DNA of 64,000 bases from Bugulina stolonifera (taxonomy: Eukaryota; Bryozoa; Gymnolaemata; Cheilostomatida; Bugulidae), in NCBI GenBank assembly GCA_935421135.1, contig OW285187.1, forward strand, positions 15,153,929 to 15,217,928. Direction: 5' to 3'. Shown in pieces: positions 50,090 through 60,974 of the stretch. The notes under the pieces were generated by a model. It was not told the DNA's origin. It saw only the letters and a list, made by a program, of their open reading frames with translations, and searched no databases. The position numbers and the translations under genes were made by a program. Numbering within the stretch: the first letter of the stretch is position 1; each line of letters begins with the position of its first letter.

Positions 50090-50315
50090 TTAAAACATAT
50101 ATGCAATTTGATACAAGAGTACAGAAAAGTTTTTACAATGTCATTTGGCATTTGTGCAGTCATTATTCAGCAACTATCCTGAAAAACTTTCCTTGAACAA
50201 CGAACATGAACATGTTCATGTTCACTCATGTTCTGTTGATGTTCGACTCCTTTATTAATATTTTTTCGACTCATTTTTACAAATTTTGATTGGTCACCCT
50301 GCTCTAAACCAACCT
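50087..50315. repeat. non-coding direct repeat B, copy 2
   Basis: The partner of 47515-47765. It contains an extra palindromic stretch AACATGAACATGTTCATGTT near 50206-50225. Confidence 0.65.
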
Positions 50316-52248
50316 TCAGGGGCTGAGAATTCTCATCTGCATAGCTAGTTTTAGTGACAGCTACTAATCATAGTGGTAGGAGCTAAGATGTAAATTACTA
50401 AATTTAACTGCAAACAAAAAACTTTTTGGTTTGGACATGTGCGAATGTTGTTGACCCTATGACAATAAGAGCGAATAACGCGAGTTTCAATGTGTGCTTG
50501 TATTCAACTTGCCTGTAATGCTAATTCGACTCATTACATTATGATCCGAACTCGAGTAGCCAATAGAGAAGACAACCCTCTGGATGAATCTGATTGGAAG
50601 GAAAAATGGGTCATAACCTGATTAACCATATTATGTAAATCAGTCATTGAGTGCGGGTTGTAGAGCCGTTCAATAAACGGCTCTGAGCCTTCAAGCTAAT
50701 GTTGTTATATCAAATATCATGAGCCGTTTATTGGCTCTGTAAACGCTAGAGTTATCTCCCTATGTTCACCGCTTCCTATCAATGTTGATTCGGTCTGATT
50801 GCAAAGTTTATAGAATAGAAATTTTGCTGAATGTTTCACTCAAAGCCGTTTATTGTCACAATAAACGACTCTGGTTTCACTCCACAAGTATACTGTCTAT
50901 ACTATAACTAATACTAATATTAATGTTCCCCCAGTGACGCTACTCTCACAATGACAATAAACGGCTCTGATCTTTCTTTATTCTTTACTCCAAACTAAAA
51001 CTAAACTATACTACTTGTTCGTTGTCGTAATTCTAATTTTATTTTACATTTAAATTGCTTTACGATTATTTTTATTATATTATTTCACCAATGGCTAATT
51101 TAACCCATCGAGCTATATACCACACTGACTATAACAATTTTCATTTTGTTGAAAGTCAAAGTAAATCAAAAGAAAATGGTACAGCTAGCCTAATACTCAA
51201 TCGCTATGACGATCGACTACACTGACTACACTTCATTATGACTCAATAAATGTAATATAATATATAAATACACTCTACTGTATTACAATTCAATAACAAT
51301 TGTATATAATTTTATTAAATTATTTTGTTCAAGTGAAGTTTGTCTTCTCTTGTGGCTACACAACAAATAGCGGTTTTATTTTATTTTGCATATTTTGTAA
51401 AATTAAAGAGATAACTCACATTATCGATTATGATTATAATTATCTGTAATCTACTGTCCTATGTAATGATGGTTCACGGTTCACCACATACCTTATATCA
51501 AGGGGTTGCCTTATTAGGCTTAAATCAATCTGAATCTGTCTATTGGCTCAGTCACTAACTTTTACTTAATTAGGAGAGGACAGCATCTTATAAAAGTCAG
51601 TTGTTATTTTGGAGAAATAGTAGTATTGAGTTCCTGTCATCTATTGTTGGGCTGATTGTTTGTGCACGTTAGCATAATCAGCGCACCGAAATAGATAGTG
51701 TGATGAGAATTCTTCTTCTGCTAAGCATGCACAGATTGGCTTAGGCCTATAATTCCAGTAGAAATACCCTTCAGGGGATTGGTAAAGGGATATTTCGAAA
51801 ACGTCAGTTTGAAACAGGGCGTTGCGAAAACCTTCTTTTGGGGGTTGGGGATTTAGAGATTGGAGTTAGGAATTCAGGTTCGGGGTTTTCGGGACGTCCT
51901 GTTTCGAACTGATATTTTCGAACAGTTGCGAATTCCTGGGGATTACCTCAGTATAACTATCTTAACATTGGTCGGCATACTTCTATGATACCAGGTCATT
52001 GTTAATTAAAACCTAAAGCTATTTTCCAGTGTGATGTATTTTAGAATGAAGCATTTAGTGTCGAGTTTTCAAATGTAAAAAGTCAATTAGATTTTCTATT
52101 TTTATATGACAATCATTACTCATGGGTAATACATACTGTTGTTCAGTCACATGGCCCATGCATGCTCTCCATTGCTTCATTTGGAATAGTCAACTCCAAT
52201 TCTATGCTTTCTCTTTTCAGCGGTTGGCAGCACAAAACTAGTGGAATT
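50316..52248. other. upstream region of TXNL4A, no gene recognised
   Basis: No coding exon recognised. It holds the GAGCCGTTTATTG cluster described separately. A 3' splice site (CTCTTTTCAG, ending at 52220) just before the TXNL4A start suggests an intron in its 5' UTR. Confidence 0.5.
50660..50970. repeat. cluster of GAGCCGTTTATTG palindromic boxes
   Basis: Four boxes: AGAGCCGTTCAATAAACGGCTCT (longest half-site 11 nt; about 50662), GAGCCGTTTATTGGCTC (about 50721), AGCCGTTTATTGTCACAATAAACGACT in part (about 50843), and CAATAAACGGCTCTGA (about 50955). Two form near-perfect hairpins. Spacing is irregular (about 60-120 bp). Function unknown. Confidence 0.65.
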
Positions 52249-53019
52249 ATGTCATACCTTCTACAGCATCTGCACAATGGATGGCAAGTCGATCAGGCGA
52301 TTCTCTCCGAAGAAGATCGGGTTGTAATCATTAGGTACAACAAGTTACATTTTAGCAAATTTCAAATATTCATAATGACAATCATGGTATACTAAATATG
52401 GCTGGTGTTTAACTACCTGCCTTGATTAACAATCATATAGGATGCAACTCGGTTACTTTTGGCAACAATTGTAGAAATATAATTTCCAAGTTAGCTAGTG
52501 TCATCTTTGATTTTTCTGTATTCGTCTACCAAAAATACATCAAATATGCAGTTAATTGTTGTTTACATTGTCGTTGCAACAGCCCAAGGTTCTTGTGTCT
52601 ATCTGTAGGGCCTACTCAAGATTTATAATATGTACCAATTTTCGATAATAATAATGATAGTAGTTATCTTTCTCAGGTTTGGCCACGACTGGGATCCTAC
52701 TTGTATGGTAATGGATGAAACTCTTTATAAATGTGCAGAAAAGATGAAGAACTTTGCTGTCGTATACCTGGTAGATATAACAGAGGTACCTGACTTCAAC
52801 AAAATGTATGAACTCTACGATCCATGCACCTGCATGTTCTTTTATAGAAACAAACATATCATGATAGATCTGGGCACAGGTAACAATAACAAGATTAATT
52901 GGGCTATGGAAGATGTACAGGAATATATAGACATAGTTGAGACTGTATACAGAGGGGCAAGGAAAGGGAGAGGTCTGGTTGTATCTCCGAAAGATTACTC
53001 TACTAAATATAGATACTAG
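52249..53019 (+). CDS. TXNL4A: U5 snRNP 15-kDa protein, DIM1 family
   Basis: Two exons, 52249-52334 and 52677-53019, total 429 nt for 142 residues, exactly the family length. MSYLLQHLHNGWQVDQAI, EEDRVVIIRFGHDWDPTCM, VYLVDITEVPDFNKMYELYD, NKHIMIDLGTGNNNKINWAM and the C-terminal RGLVVSPKDYSTKYRY are nearly identical to the animal protein. It has a thioredoxin-like fold without the catalytic CxxC and is a component of the U4/U6.U5 tri-snRNP needed for pre-mRNA splicing in the nucleus. The start is fixed by conservation. A poly(A) signal AATAAA lies at 53133-53138. The neighbour CFAP95 is convergent. Confidence 0.98.
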
Positions 53020-53132
53020 GCAATATGTATGGTTTCATCTAATTTCTATCACGTTTCTCAATACTTTCTGGTTTTTGCAATTATAATTTTATTGTAAACA
53101 TTATCATATAAACTAAGTGCTGTACTAGTTAG

Positions 53133-53138
53133 AATAAA
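53133..53138 (+). promoter_or_regulatory. poly(A) signal of TXNL4A
   Basis: AATAAA 114 nt after the stop codon. A minus-strand AATAAA for CFAP95 lies at 53088-53093, so the two transcripts probably overlap at their 3' ends. Confidence 0.6.
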
Positions 53139-53323
53139 TAGGAACTATACTCTCTATCCCAACACAATTTCACCATTTCCGTGTGACTCCGCTTCTCACA
53201 TTTATGATAGATAAATGTAATGGATGAAAGTATTGAAAAAATATTCTGCAACCAAGCTCACTGACACTACATGTATGATGTATCTGCGGATTGAATTAGT
53301 AAGTTGTTGTCTATAATATAAGT

Positions 53324-56082
53324 TTAATGGTCCCAAGAGGGTATGAGATCTCTGGTCGGCTTGGTAGCTTCTAGTTTATGCATGCTGTTGCCATATACTC
53401 CACTCTCATCCTGCCATGTGTTTCGTCCTGGTCTCCTGTAATCGGCTGTGTCAGTGAACTGTGAATGACACTTCTTATTGGCGATAGTGTTATCAGGGAG
53501 CTCTTTCTCCTGCAATATAATAAACATATACACCACCACATTAGTTTACAGTATATAGCACAACTGGGCGTGCTCCAGAATAAAGAGAGCAATAATTGGG
53601 CTAGGAGATGATAATTTCAAATTATGACCACTAGCACATGATTGCATCATTGCATGTGGTTGACTAACTTCTGAACATCAGTATGAATGTGCTAGGCAGT
53701 ATAAAAAAAAGAAAATTAGAAAAAGATTATATTGATCTGTTCTACTGCACCATATACGTGTACATGTGACATAAACACATACCTACATGTCTATGTATAT
53801 ACATTGTATACATGTAACTAAATTGCTGTACTTGCCTGTGTAACAACTTTTGATTCTGTTGGTTCATAAGGGTAAGGCACTTTGTAATCATGAATATAAG
53901 TAGTGTCTGAACGGAATTTATCATGATCTGGGTGGTGATGAGGTAGGACTGAATCATAACCTCTCTCTGGTTTGCCAGTATCCCTGCCAAATAAATAGAA
54001 TTTGTGTTATAGTGACTACTAATATGAGGTGTGCTTGCATATAGTTTCCTACTATGGCATAACAAAAAATTATATGCTGCTTGGCCTTTGAATTTCAACT
54101 TGAAGGTGGCTCTAGATGTAATTTAGTGGGAAGCTCAAAAGATTCTATATATAATAATATAATGTATATTGTCATATCATTTTCTATCAAGAAAGTCTCT
54201 ACACTTGCTAGTTATTATGCACCTATTATCTAGAGAGAGATGGTGGAAGGTTGAAGTGTTAACCATGCATTTTTTGTACTCCTTTTCTGTATAGTCATCC
54301 TTCAACTTGGTCTGGTTACAGTGATCTTGGTATGTAGTTGGTGGGAATTGCTAGAATAAGAAATATTACACTGTATATTAATACTATGTGTATGTAGAAA
54401 TGAGTTAAAGTGTCATGACTGTTTGGTGCTCTGATTACACTCGTGACCCATACAACATATTACTTTTAACACTGCAGCCGGCATTAATGCAGCATCTACA
54501 TATCAATTTTTTATTTCAATTTATGAATGTGGCATGCCTACTCTTTACAAGTGATAAGGTTGTGACAAGCCATGAAAGAGGTTTGTCCATGTGCAGAACT
54601 TTTTGGAAGAAGGGAGAATAACTTCACAATAAATCCCAAATGACTGGCAATAGCTTGGGAGTGCCCATGATTTTAGGCAATGGAGAGTAATTATAGGAAT
54701 AAGAATTATATTAGTCTAGTGTTATCATTCTTTGAACAAATTGTGTGCTGTGTGGTACACACATGTATTGGAAACAATATTACATAATATTTGAATACAA
54801 CCCACATGCAGGTGCAACCTGATAGAGAACACGACAACAGAATTGTGAGAAACTGTAAACAACCAAAATATCATATTGATCAGTGGTCAGTGGGTATGTA
54901 TACAGCGTTTATGTGGAGAAAAACGGAAATTTCAAAGACAGGAAAAGAGATAGTGCACGCAATATTACGTTTACCCATGGTTACATACCATCTGCTTCTA
55001 TAAATTATCATCATGTTAAATTAGTGGTGTATAGTATAATAAATAGTAGTAGGAAATAATGATGCATTTCCACATACAATTTAGAAACCAAATATTATTT
55101 TTGACTTTGTTTTTTAAAAATACATCAAACCTAGCAGCTACAATCATACTGTATTACAATGTATACAACATATAAATATAATAAATATGTGCAAGAATTT
55201 GGCCCATACTACACTCATTAATTCTCGGTGAAGAAAAAATACATCCAAGTAATACTGATACACTCCCATTGTGTACCTATATCTGCATGTATTTTACATT
55301 GCATGCTGGTACTGATTGTGACATTAAGGAACTACTACCAAGTGGATCAATATAAATAGACATAATTCATATCCATACATTACAGTACCTGAAAATAGTG
55401 GCACATAAGTCCTAATATATGGGTTAGCTGTGCAAGTATAAAAATAATAGGTTTCCATGCTCTACAGATGCAAGAAAGGGTTCAATATTGTTTTACAAAA
55501 CCAACTTCACTACGTGATAAATAATGAAAGGAAATGTTTATACATTGTAGGTCTCTATCTCTAACAATGTCAATAAAATAACATAAATGGTACACAGGTA
55601 TATTAATTAAATCACCTGGCACTAAACTCATTTTATCTATAACCAAAACAAAGCCTTGAATGTTTAAATATCATATAAATCATAATTTCAATATCATTTA
55701 GTATAGTGAAAAAATTGTATTAGCATAAATAACAATTTATATAATACTTACTCCATCTGTTACAGAAGCCAGTCTGTCATAGGTGGCTCTTTTTAAGTTC
55801 CTAACTGGTGCGGTGCTTATTTCATAGTCTTTAGGTTCTGACTCCCTCGCCTGGTGCCTAAAGTCAAAAGTTAGACCTATAACATTGCTATCATCACTCT
55901 GAAAATTATTTGTACAGTATACATGTACAGGTAGGCTGAAGATTATAGTGAATATCCATACATGTGCTTTATACTAACCAATTAGAATTGAGAACCACGC
56001 GAGAGTAGTTCATATGATCACCTCTCATTGTCAACGTTCCCGGCCTTTCCCTATAGTCGATCATTCCAAACGTAGCAGACAT
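53324..56082 (-). CDS. CFAP95: cilia and flagella associated protein 95
   Basis: Five minus-strand exons: 55979-56082, 55752-55857, 54280-54350, 53836-53983, 53324-53509. They total 615 nt, or 204 residues, with phases 2, 0, 2, 0. The N-terminal GTLTMRGDHMNYSRVVLNSN followed by WHQARESEPKDYEI and LKRATYDRL matches the CFAP95 (C9orf135) pattern of SLTLRSxHxxYSxxVLxxxW and PKDYxI. The rest is Pro/Tyr/His-rich and non-globular, ending TRDLIPSWDH, as in microtubule-associated ciliary proteins. In vertebrates CFAP95 lies inside axonemal doublet microtubules. Exon 3 needs the weak donor GTACAA; the stronger-looking GTTAAC at 54263 breaks the phase. The donor of exon 4 is GC, not GT. Confidence 0.85.
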
Positions 56083-57252
56083 CTCTACAATATAATTCAT
56101 TGCATTATTTCAACAACAGTTTCAGTTCCTCTCTAGCATTACACCATTTCTTTTTCTGTGCATTTTTGTGTGTATAGTGAAGGTACCCACTCAAGTCTTT
56201 ACTTTTAAAAATACTCTATTAAGAAAATTGATCTCATATAATATTAGACATTCAACTTGTAAGGTTTTAGTATTCAACAGCTTGCAGTGGCTCCAAGTAG
56301 ATTACAAACTGTAATAATATTATGACTATGTAAGATGAAGAAAAGAATTCTATAAAAATAAAGGAGATCATAAATGAACACAGGACTCAAGGCAAAATAC
56401 AGGAAAATTATAAAATTATATGTTAGTATTTGAGAGATTATTGCTGTGGGTGATGGTATGACATCATGAATAATTTCATAATGTTATACAAACAGGTATT
56501 CTCATTATCAAAATTAATTAGTGTCAAGAGCACTCGCAGCCATCTCTACTTGTAGATCCTCCCTAACATAATTTGTAACTTTTAATAAAGAAGCAACCAT
56601 TTTGTAACCCAATACCCTAAGCTCAAAATTGTTGAGAAACATCTAGTTATATAAGCCTCTATTTGTGAAGCAATTGTTAGCTTCTTTGATTTACTAATGC
56701 AAATTTACGAGCGCAACTAATTGTGAGAATTTTTATCTACACAATCAACCTTGACATAAGCCAGGTTATCCAGAGGTAAAAAAGCTTACTATTTACAAAT
56801 AGTATGCATGAAGAATTAAAATCCAATCTTAATTAAATTAGTACATGGTCAGAGTCAAAGTGTATGGTCATGACCATACTTATCAGATGGTGTAAATTTT
56901 TGACTTGTATATCATATATTAATATATTGTTACAATATTTAACTATAATACTGTAACGTTTCATTGATTGACACAATGAATCTAAAATAATATTGTATTG
57001 CTGGCATAATCACTATTGAGTATTGACTATTATATTAGTTACATGACTTGTAGTATGCGTAATAAATATACAAATGCTATATAGGACGTGGACAATAGAA
57101 TGTATTCTATTCATGTTGAAGAGATTAGAGCAGTTTTAATTAATATAAATTAATTTGAATATATCAATAATAATTATAATAAAGTTCTATATTAATATTG
57201 GTTACCAACTAAGGTTGCCTATATATTACAACTTCCATGTAGTAGTGAATAT
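56083..57252. other. upstream of CFAP95, no gene recognised
   Basis: AT-rich sequence with no exon I can support. The CFAP95 promoter is expected next to 56083, but no motif stands out. Confidence 0.4.
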
Positions 57253-57429
57253 TAATTTTTATTCATACTGTTACTGTACTTATGTCTTTTTTTACAAGTT
57301 ACAGCGCAATATTGAATATTCAATAATAATAATAATAATAATTATTAACATTAATATATTGAATATTCAATATTGCGCTGTAACTTGTAAAAAAAGACAT
57401 AAGTACAGTAACAGCATGAATAAAAATTA
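57253..57429. repeat. near-perfect 73-bp inverted repeat, 31-nt loop
   Basis: The arms 57253-57325 and 57357-57429 are complementary with one mismatch (CATAC against CATGC). The arm runs from TAATTTTTATTCAT through GTTACTGTACTTATGTC and ACAAGTTACAGCGCAATATT. The loop is mostly ATA repeats. Without an ORF, this is a recent foldback element or a palindrome-forming duplication. Confidence 0.85.
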
Positions 57430-58104
57430 TAATTATTTTATATTATTATTGTGACAGTGTATTTCATTATAAGTCAAAAGCAATAATTCATGTGAAAATA
57501 TCCACTTGTGCTTTGTTTGCACAAAAAGTAGACTTACTAAAACTCTTTTAGCAGCAGTTCACGAATACTTTTCTATTGCTGTCTGGTTCAGTGGATGGGA
57601 AAATAATTAGTAAACGTAACAGATGAAGTTGGAGTAAACTACCACATGCAATAGTGTTGTTATTATTACTGGTTGTTACTATCGCAACAACGATATGTTT
57701 AGCCACAACACATTACAATGAGAAGGCTTCATTGTAAGATATCTATGTAGCATTAACTAGTTTCCTCTCCAATTAGTTCTATAGAAAAGGCAATTGCCGA
57801 TTTATGCGAGTCTAGGAACGTGGCAACGTAAAATAATTCGAAAGTATTTCGGGAGGACAACTCCAACCATTTTCCATCTACGCTTCAATGGAAACAGCAA
57901 AATGTGTGCTGTCCTATTCCTATCCTATCAGCTATCAATTATAATCAAACATAACTCTATGTATACGAATGTACTATACAAAGTAAAAAGTAGAAGCTGA
58001 AACAATATTTTAAGTCTCCAACTAGGGTGGAAGCTTGATTGGATCATAGTTCGACAACTACATGCACTTACAAGACAGTACTGTATCAATGTTAGCTAAA
58101 AAAG

Positions 58105-58200
58105 ATGAGAAACCTAAGCTTGAGCTTAAACTCTTTTAGCAGCAGTTCACAAATACAAATGAGAAACCTAAGCTTGAGCTTAGGTTTCTCATTTTTTTAG
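58105..58200. repeat. direct plus inverted repeat hairpin
   Basis: ATGAGAAACCTAAGCTTGAG with CTTA occurs at about 58105 and again at about 58161, and the inverse TAAGCTTAGG-type arm (AGCTTAGGTTTCTCAT) follows at once. Between the two direct copies lies AACTCTTTTAGCAGCAGTTC, which also occurs near 57540. Confidence 0.7.
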
Positions 58201-58209
58201 GTAACATGG

Positions 58210-59176
58210 CTGACTAATTTTTATACCCAGTGGACTACCGCACCAGTTCATGCCTTTTATTATAATATTGTTTTCATGAGGAATGTATGCTATGTAATAT
58301 TGTGGTAACCCAGGGAATTTCATAACTCAATTCACACTCATTTAATTACTCTTGTACTTACCTTATTATGTATGCATGTACTCATACTTGGTCAGAATTA
58401 CTCTATTATGCAATTCCTGGACTATATGTTATGACTCACTGTGTGTAACTGCCTTTTATACTCATGCAATGGAGGCCGAGGTCTCAGATCTTGTTATAAA
58501 TAATTTTGCATAAGATTCACAGCATTTTAAGCATCTTTTGTATAAGGCCAACCCTAGTTAGGTCGGGCCTCGTTCACATGGCAGACATTTCGTTGTGCAA
58601 TTTCTGGACGACACTACTTCGTCCTTTTACCCGAAGTTTAAAACTATATAGTGCTTTTGTATTGTACTGTCGGTTGATGCTTGGATCTCAATAAAGACAC
58701 ATCTATACTACTTATACAAAGTCTTCTTTCGTAGCTAAGATCAGTTCTAGCTTTTGGTCCCATTGGACCTTGATGCCCAAACTATCTGCTAGGATTGAAC
58801 ATACTCTTTCTCAGGAACAAGTCTAAGCATTGGCTTATGATCTATGGGCCATCTTGGTTGACCACTACAATCACAAGTACTGCTCATTATTTATGTATTA
58901 TAGAAGGCCTAGCACCACTCATAGGGTCTTCTCACTAGCACTATCGGGTCAGCACTCTACCCAGCAGACGCAAAACATTGCAATATGTCCATAACTAATT
59001 TTTGTAGCATGCGGAGTTAGGACAGACCAATAGATTATATTTTGTTGTACACAAAAAATAACATTAAAACATTTTTATTACTGTAAACACATGGCTATCA
59101 AAATCTTTGGATTTATGACGATCTAGAATTGCTAAATTTCACTAGGCTCAATAATGAAAACAGTGAATGAATTGTT
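58210..59176. other. no gene recognised
   Basis: Open frames here lack family features. A candidate minus-strand AATAAA (TTTATT on +) at 59074-59079 would serve the gene ending at 59177. Confidence 0.4.
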
Positions 59177-60974
59177 CTAATCAAGTTGTCTTCTCTTTAT
59201 TGTTCTGTTTTTATTTTTCGACTTGTGATCCTTTATGAATGGAGTCTGAAGAATAGCATTGACTGTTCTGGATGATTCTCTAATATCTGCTGCCCTCTTC
59301 ATTCTGGTCTGATGAATTGTCCCCTCCTTGTTGGCGTTGCAGTTGGAGTGGAAGGTGTTGAGAATGGTAAGTAGTTTATCACTACTAGCTCGATCTCCCA
59401 GTCTGCTAACAAATATGTGTACATGTAACACCCTCTTAGTGGATGGTGAGGCAAACAATTATGTTGTGGAGCCAGTGAATTTCATATTATTACTCACTAA
59501 CATTTAAATATTGTATAGTTGTGTTTTTAATTGCACCTAAGATAATGTTTTGGCTCAGCACTATCTTATAAAATAAATACCTTACGTTCAGCATTTGGTT
59601 TCCACACAAATATGCAGTGACAAATAACACTATAGTTTTGGCAAAATTGATATTAAAACAACATAATATTACAGCTCCATAAGCATGTAACATTGAGTAA
59701 AACACAATACAGAATTATTAAAATTTTATGCTGGTTACATGAAAATGATATCATGTCATGTAGCCTGCATATTGTTTTACTGAAAAATTTTAGGTGGTTG
59801 TCGACATTTTAACAGTTTAGAAGTATTGTAAGAATATACCTTGAATGTTGTGTATGTTCTACATAGAGTTTCTAGAATTAAAAAAGCATGCTGTGCTAAA
59901 ATGAATGGTTGACTATAAAAGTCCTATATACACTGTAGTTAGTGTAGTTGGATATGTACCATGTACTATGTGCACATACCATACCTCTGATTTTTTGTGA
60001 AGCTTTGGCTTCTGTAGGTTTTAGCAGCCTCTAGCCAAGAGTTCTTATCTTTTGTAGAGAGTTGTTTACTAAATATACTGACTTTTACACCTTTCCATGC
60101 AGAGCAGGGGTCAACAGCAGCAGGAGCTACAGGTGCTTGCTGACCACCTATAATTTAGTACGTATGGGCATTTTCACGTTGTGTACTATCAATGTTGCAG
60201 AAAAGTTGGTTATGATTAAAATAATGACACACTGTGAATAAATCAGTTTCCATCAAATAGAATGCAGACATATATTATATAATGTAGTACAAAAAGCAGG
60301 AGTATAGAATTATGTTTATGGAATAAAATATTATACATGCATAGAACACATCTGTTAAATTGTAAGTAAATTTATGGACCTGGATGTGACACAGTTATTG
60401 GTGGCAGCCGTAAAACATTTCTCATCCTTGACTGTTGTTGCTCCTTTTTCAACTTAGTGGACACCTTTTCTCGAGAATATTGTTGTTTGTCATTTTGCAA
60501 TTTTCTTAGAACAAGCTGCAGCTATATAAACATACCATGAACTGTTCTTTAGTGAATTGCTATTCCCATGTGGTTTCAGCATACTATCCACACATTTTAG
60601 TTAAGTACAAACTTTCCTACTGCAAACATACTTAGGGGGTGGGGAGGGAGGATGGGCATATGGCAAAGTATCTACCAAAAGATATATTGAATTTGAATTT
60701 CTAAGCAAGTGTCCTTTGGAAAGACCAGAAAACTAACTATACAAGTTAAGTAAGAAGACACTTGAATTAATTACAGGCAAAAATGCGATGAAAACTCATT
60801 TTATGACCTCACCTCAGTTCTTTCATTTTCATAACTCTTGACTGCTCTAGCAGCTTCTTTATTAAGTTTATGGATCCTACTATGAAGTAAGATGTCCAAG
60901 TAGTTAGGATGACTTGGGTACTGAGATTTGGAATCTAACCCATGCACTATGCCAGTCATCTCCTGCCACGCCAT
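59177..60974 (-). CDS. unrecognised protein, helical N-terminus and basic tail
   Basis: Four minus-strand exons with agreeing phases: 60813-60974, 60380-60521, 59985-60147, 59177-59405; 696 nt, 231 residues. The start MAWQEMTG follows a likely acceptor (TTTTGCCAG). Residues 20-100 are charged and helical (PNYLDILLHSRIHKLNKEAA, LQLVLRKLQNDKQQYSREKV), probably coiled coil. The middle is Pro/Ala-rich, then WKGVKVSIFSKQLSTKDKNS and WLEAAKTYRSQSF. The end is strongly basic (KDHKSKNKNRTIKRRQLD). No signal peptide or membrane segment is seen. I do not recognise the family. The consistent splicing and good composition argue for a real gene. AATAAA lies 98 nt after the stop. Confidence 0.7.

Noticed and set aside
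54264..54350. CFAP95 exon 3 ending at the GTTAAC donor
   Set aside because: It leaves phase 0, while the next exon requires phase 2; the GTACAA donor at 54279 fits and makes the total length divisible by three.
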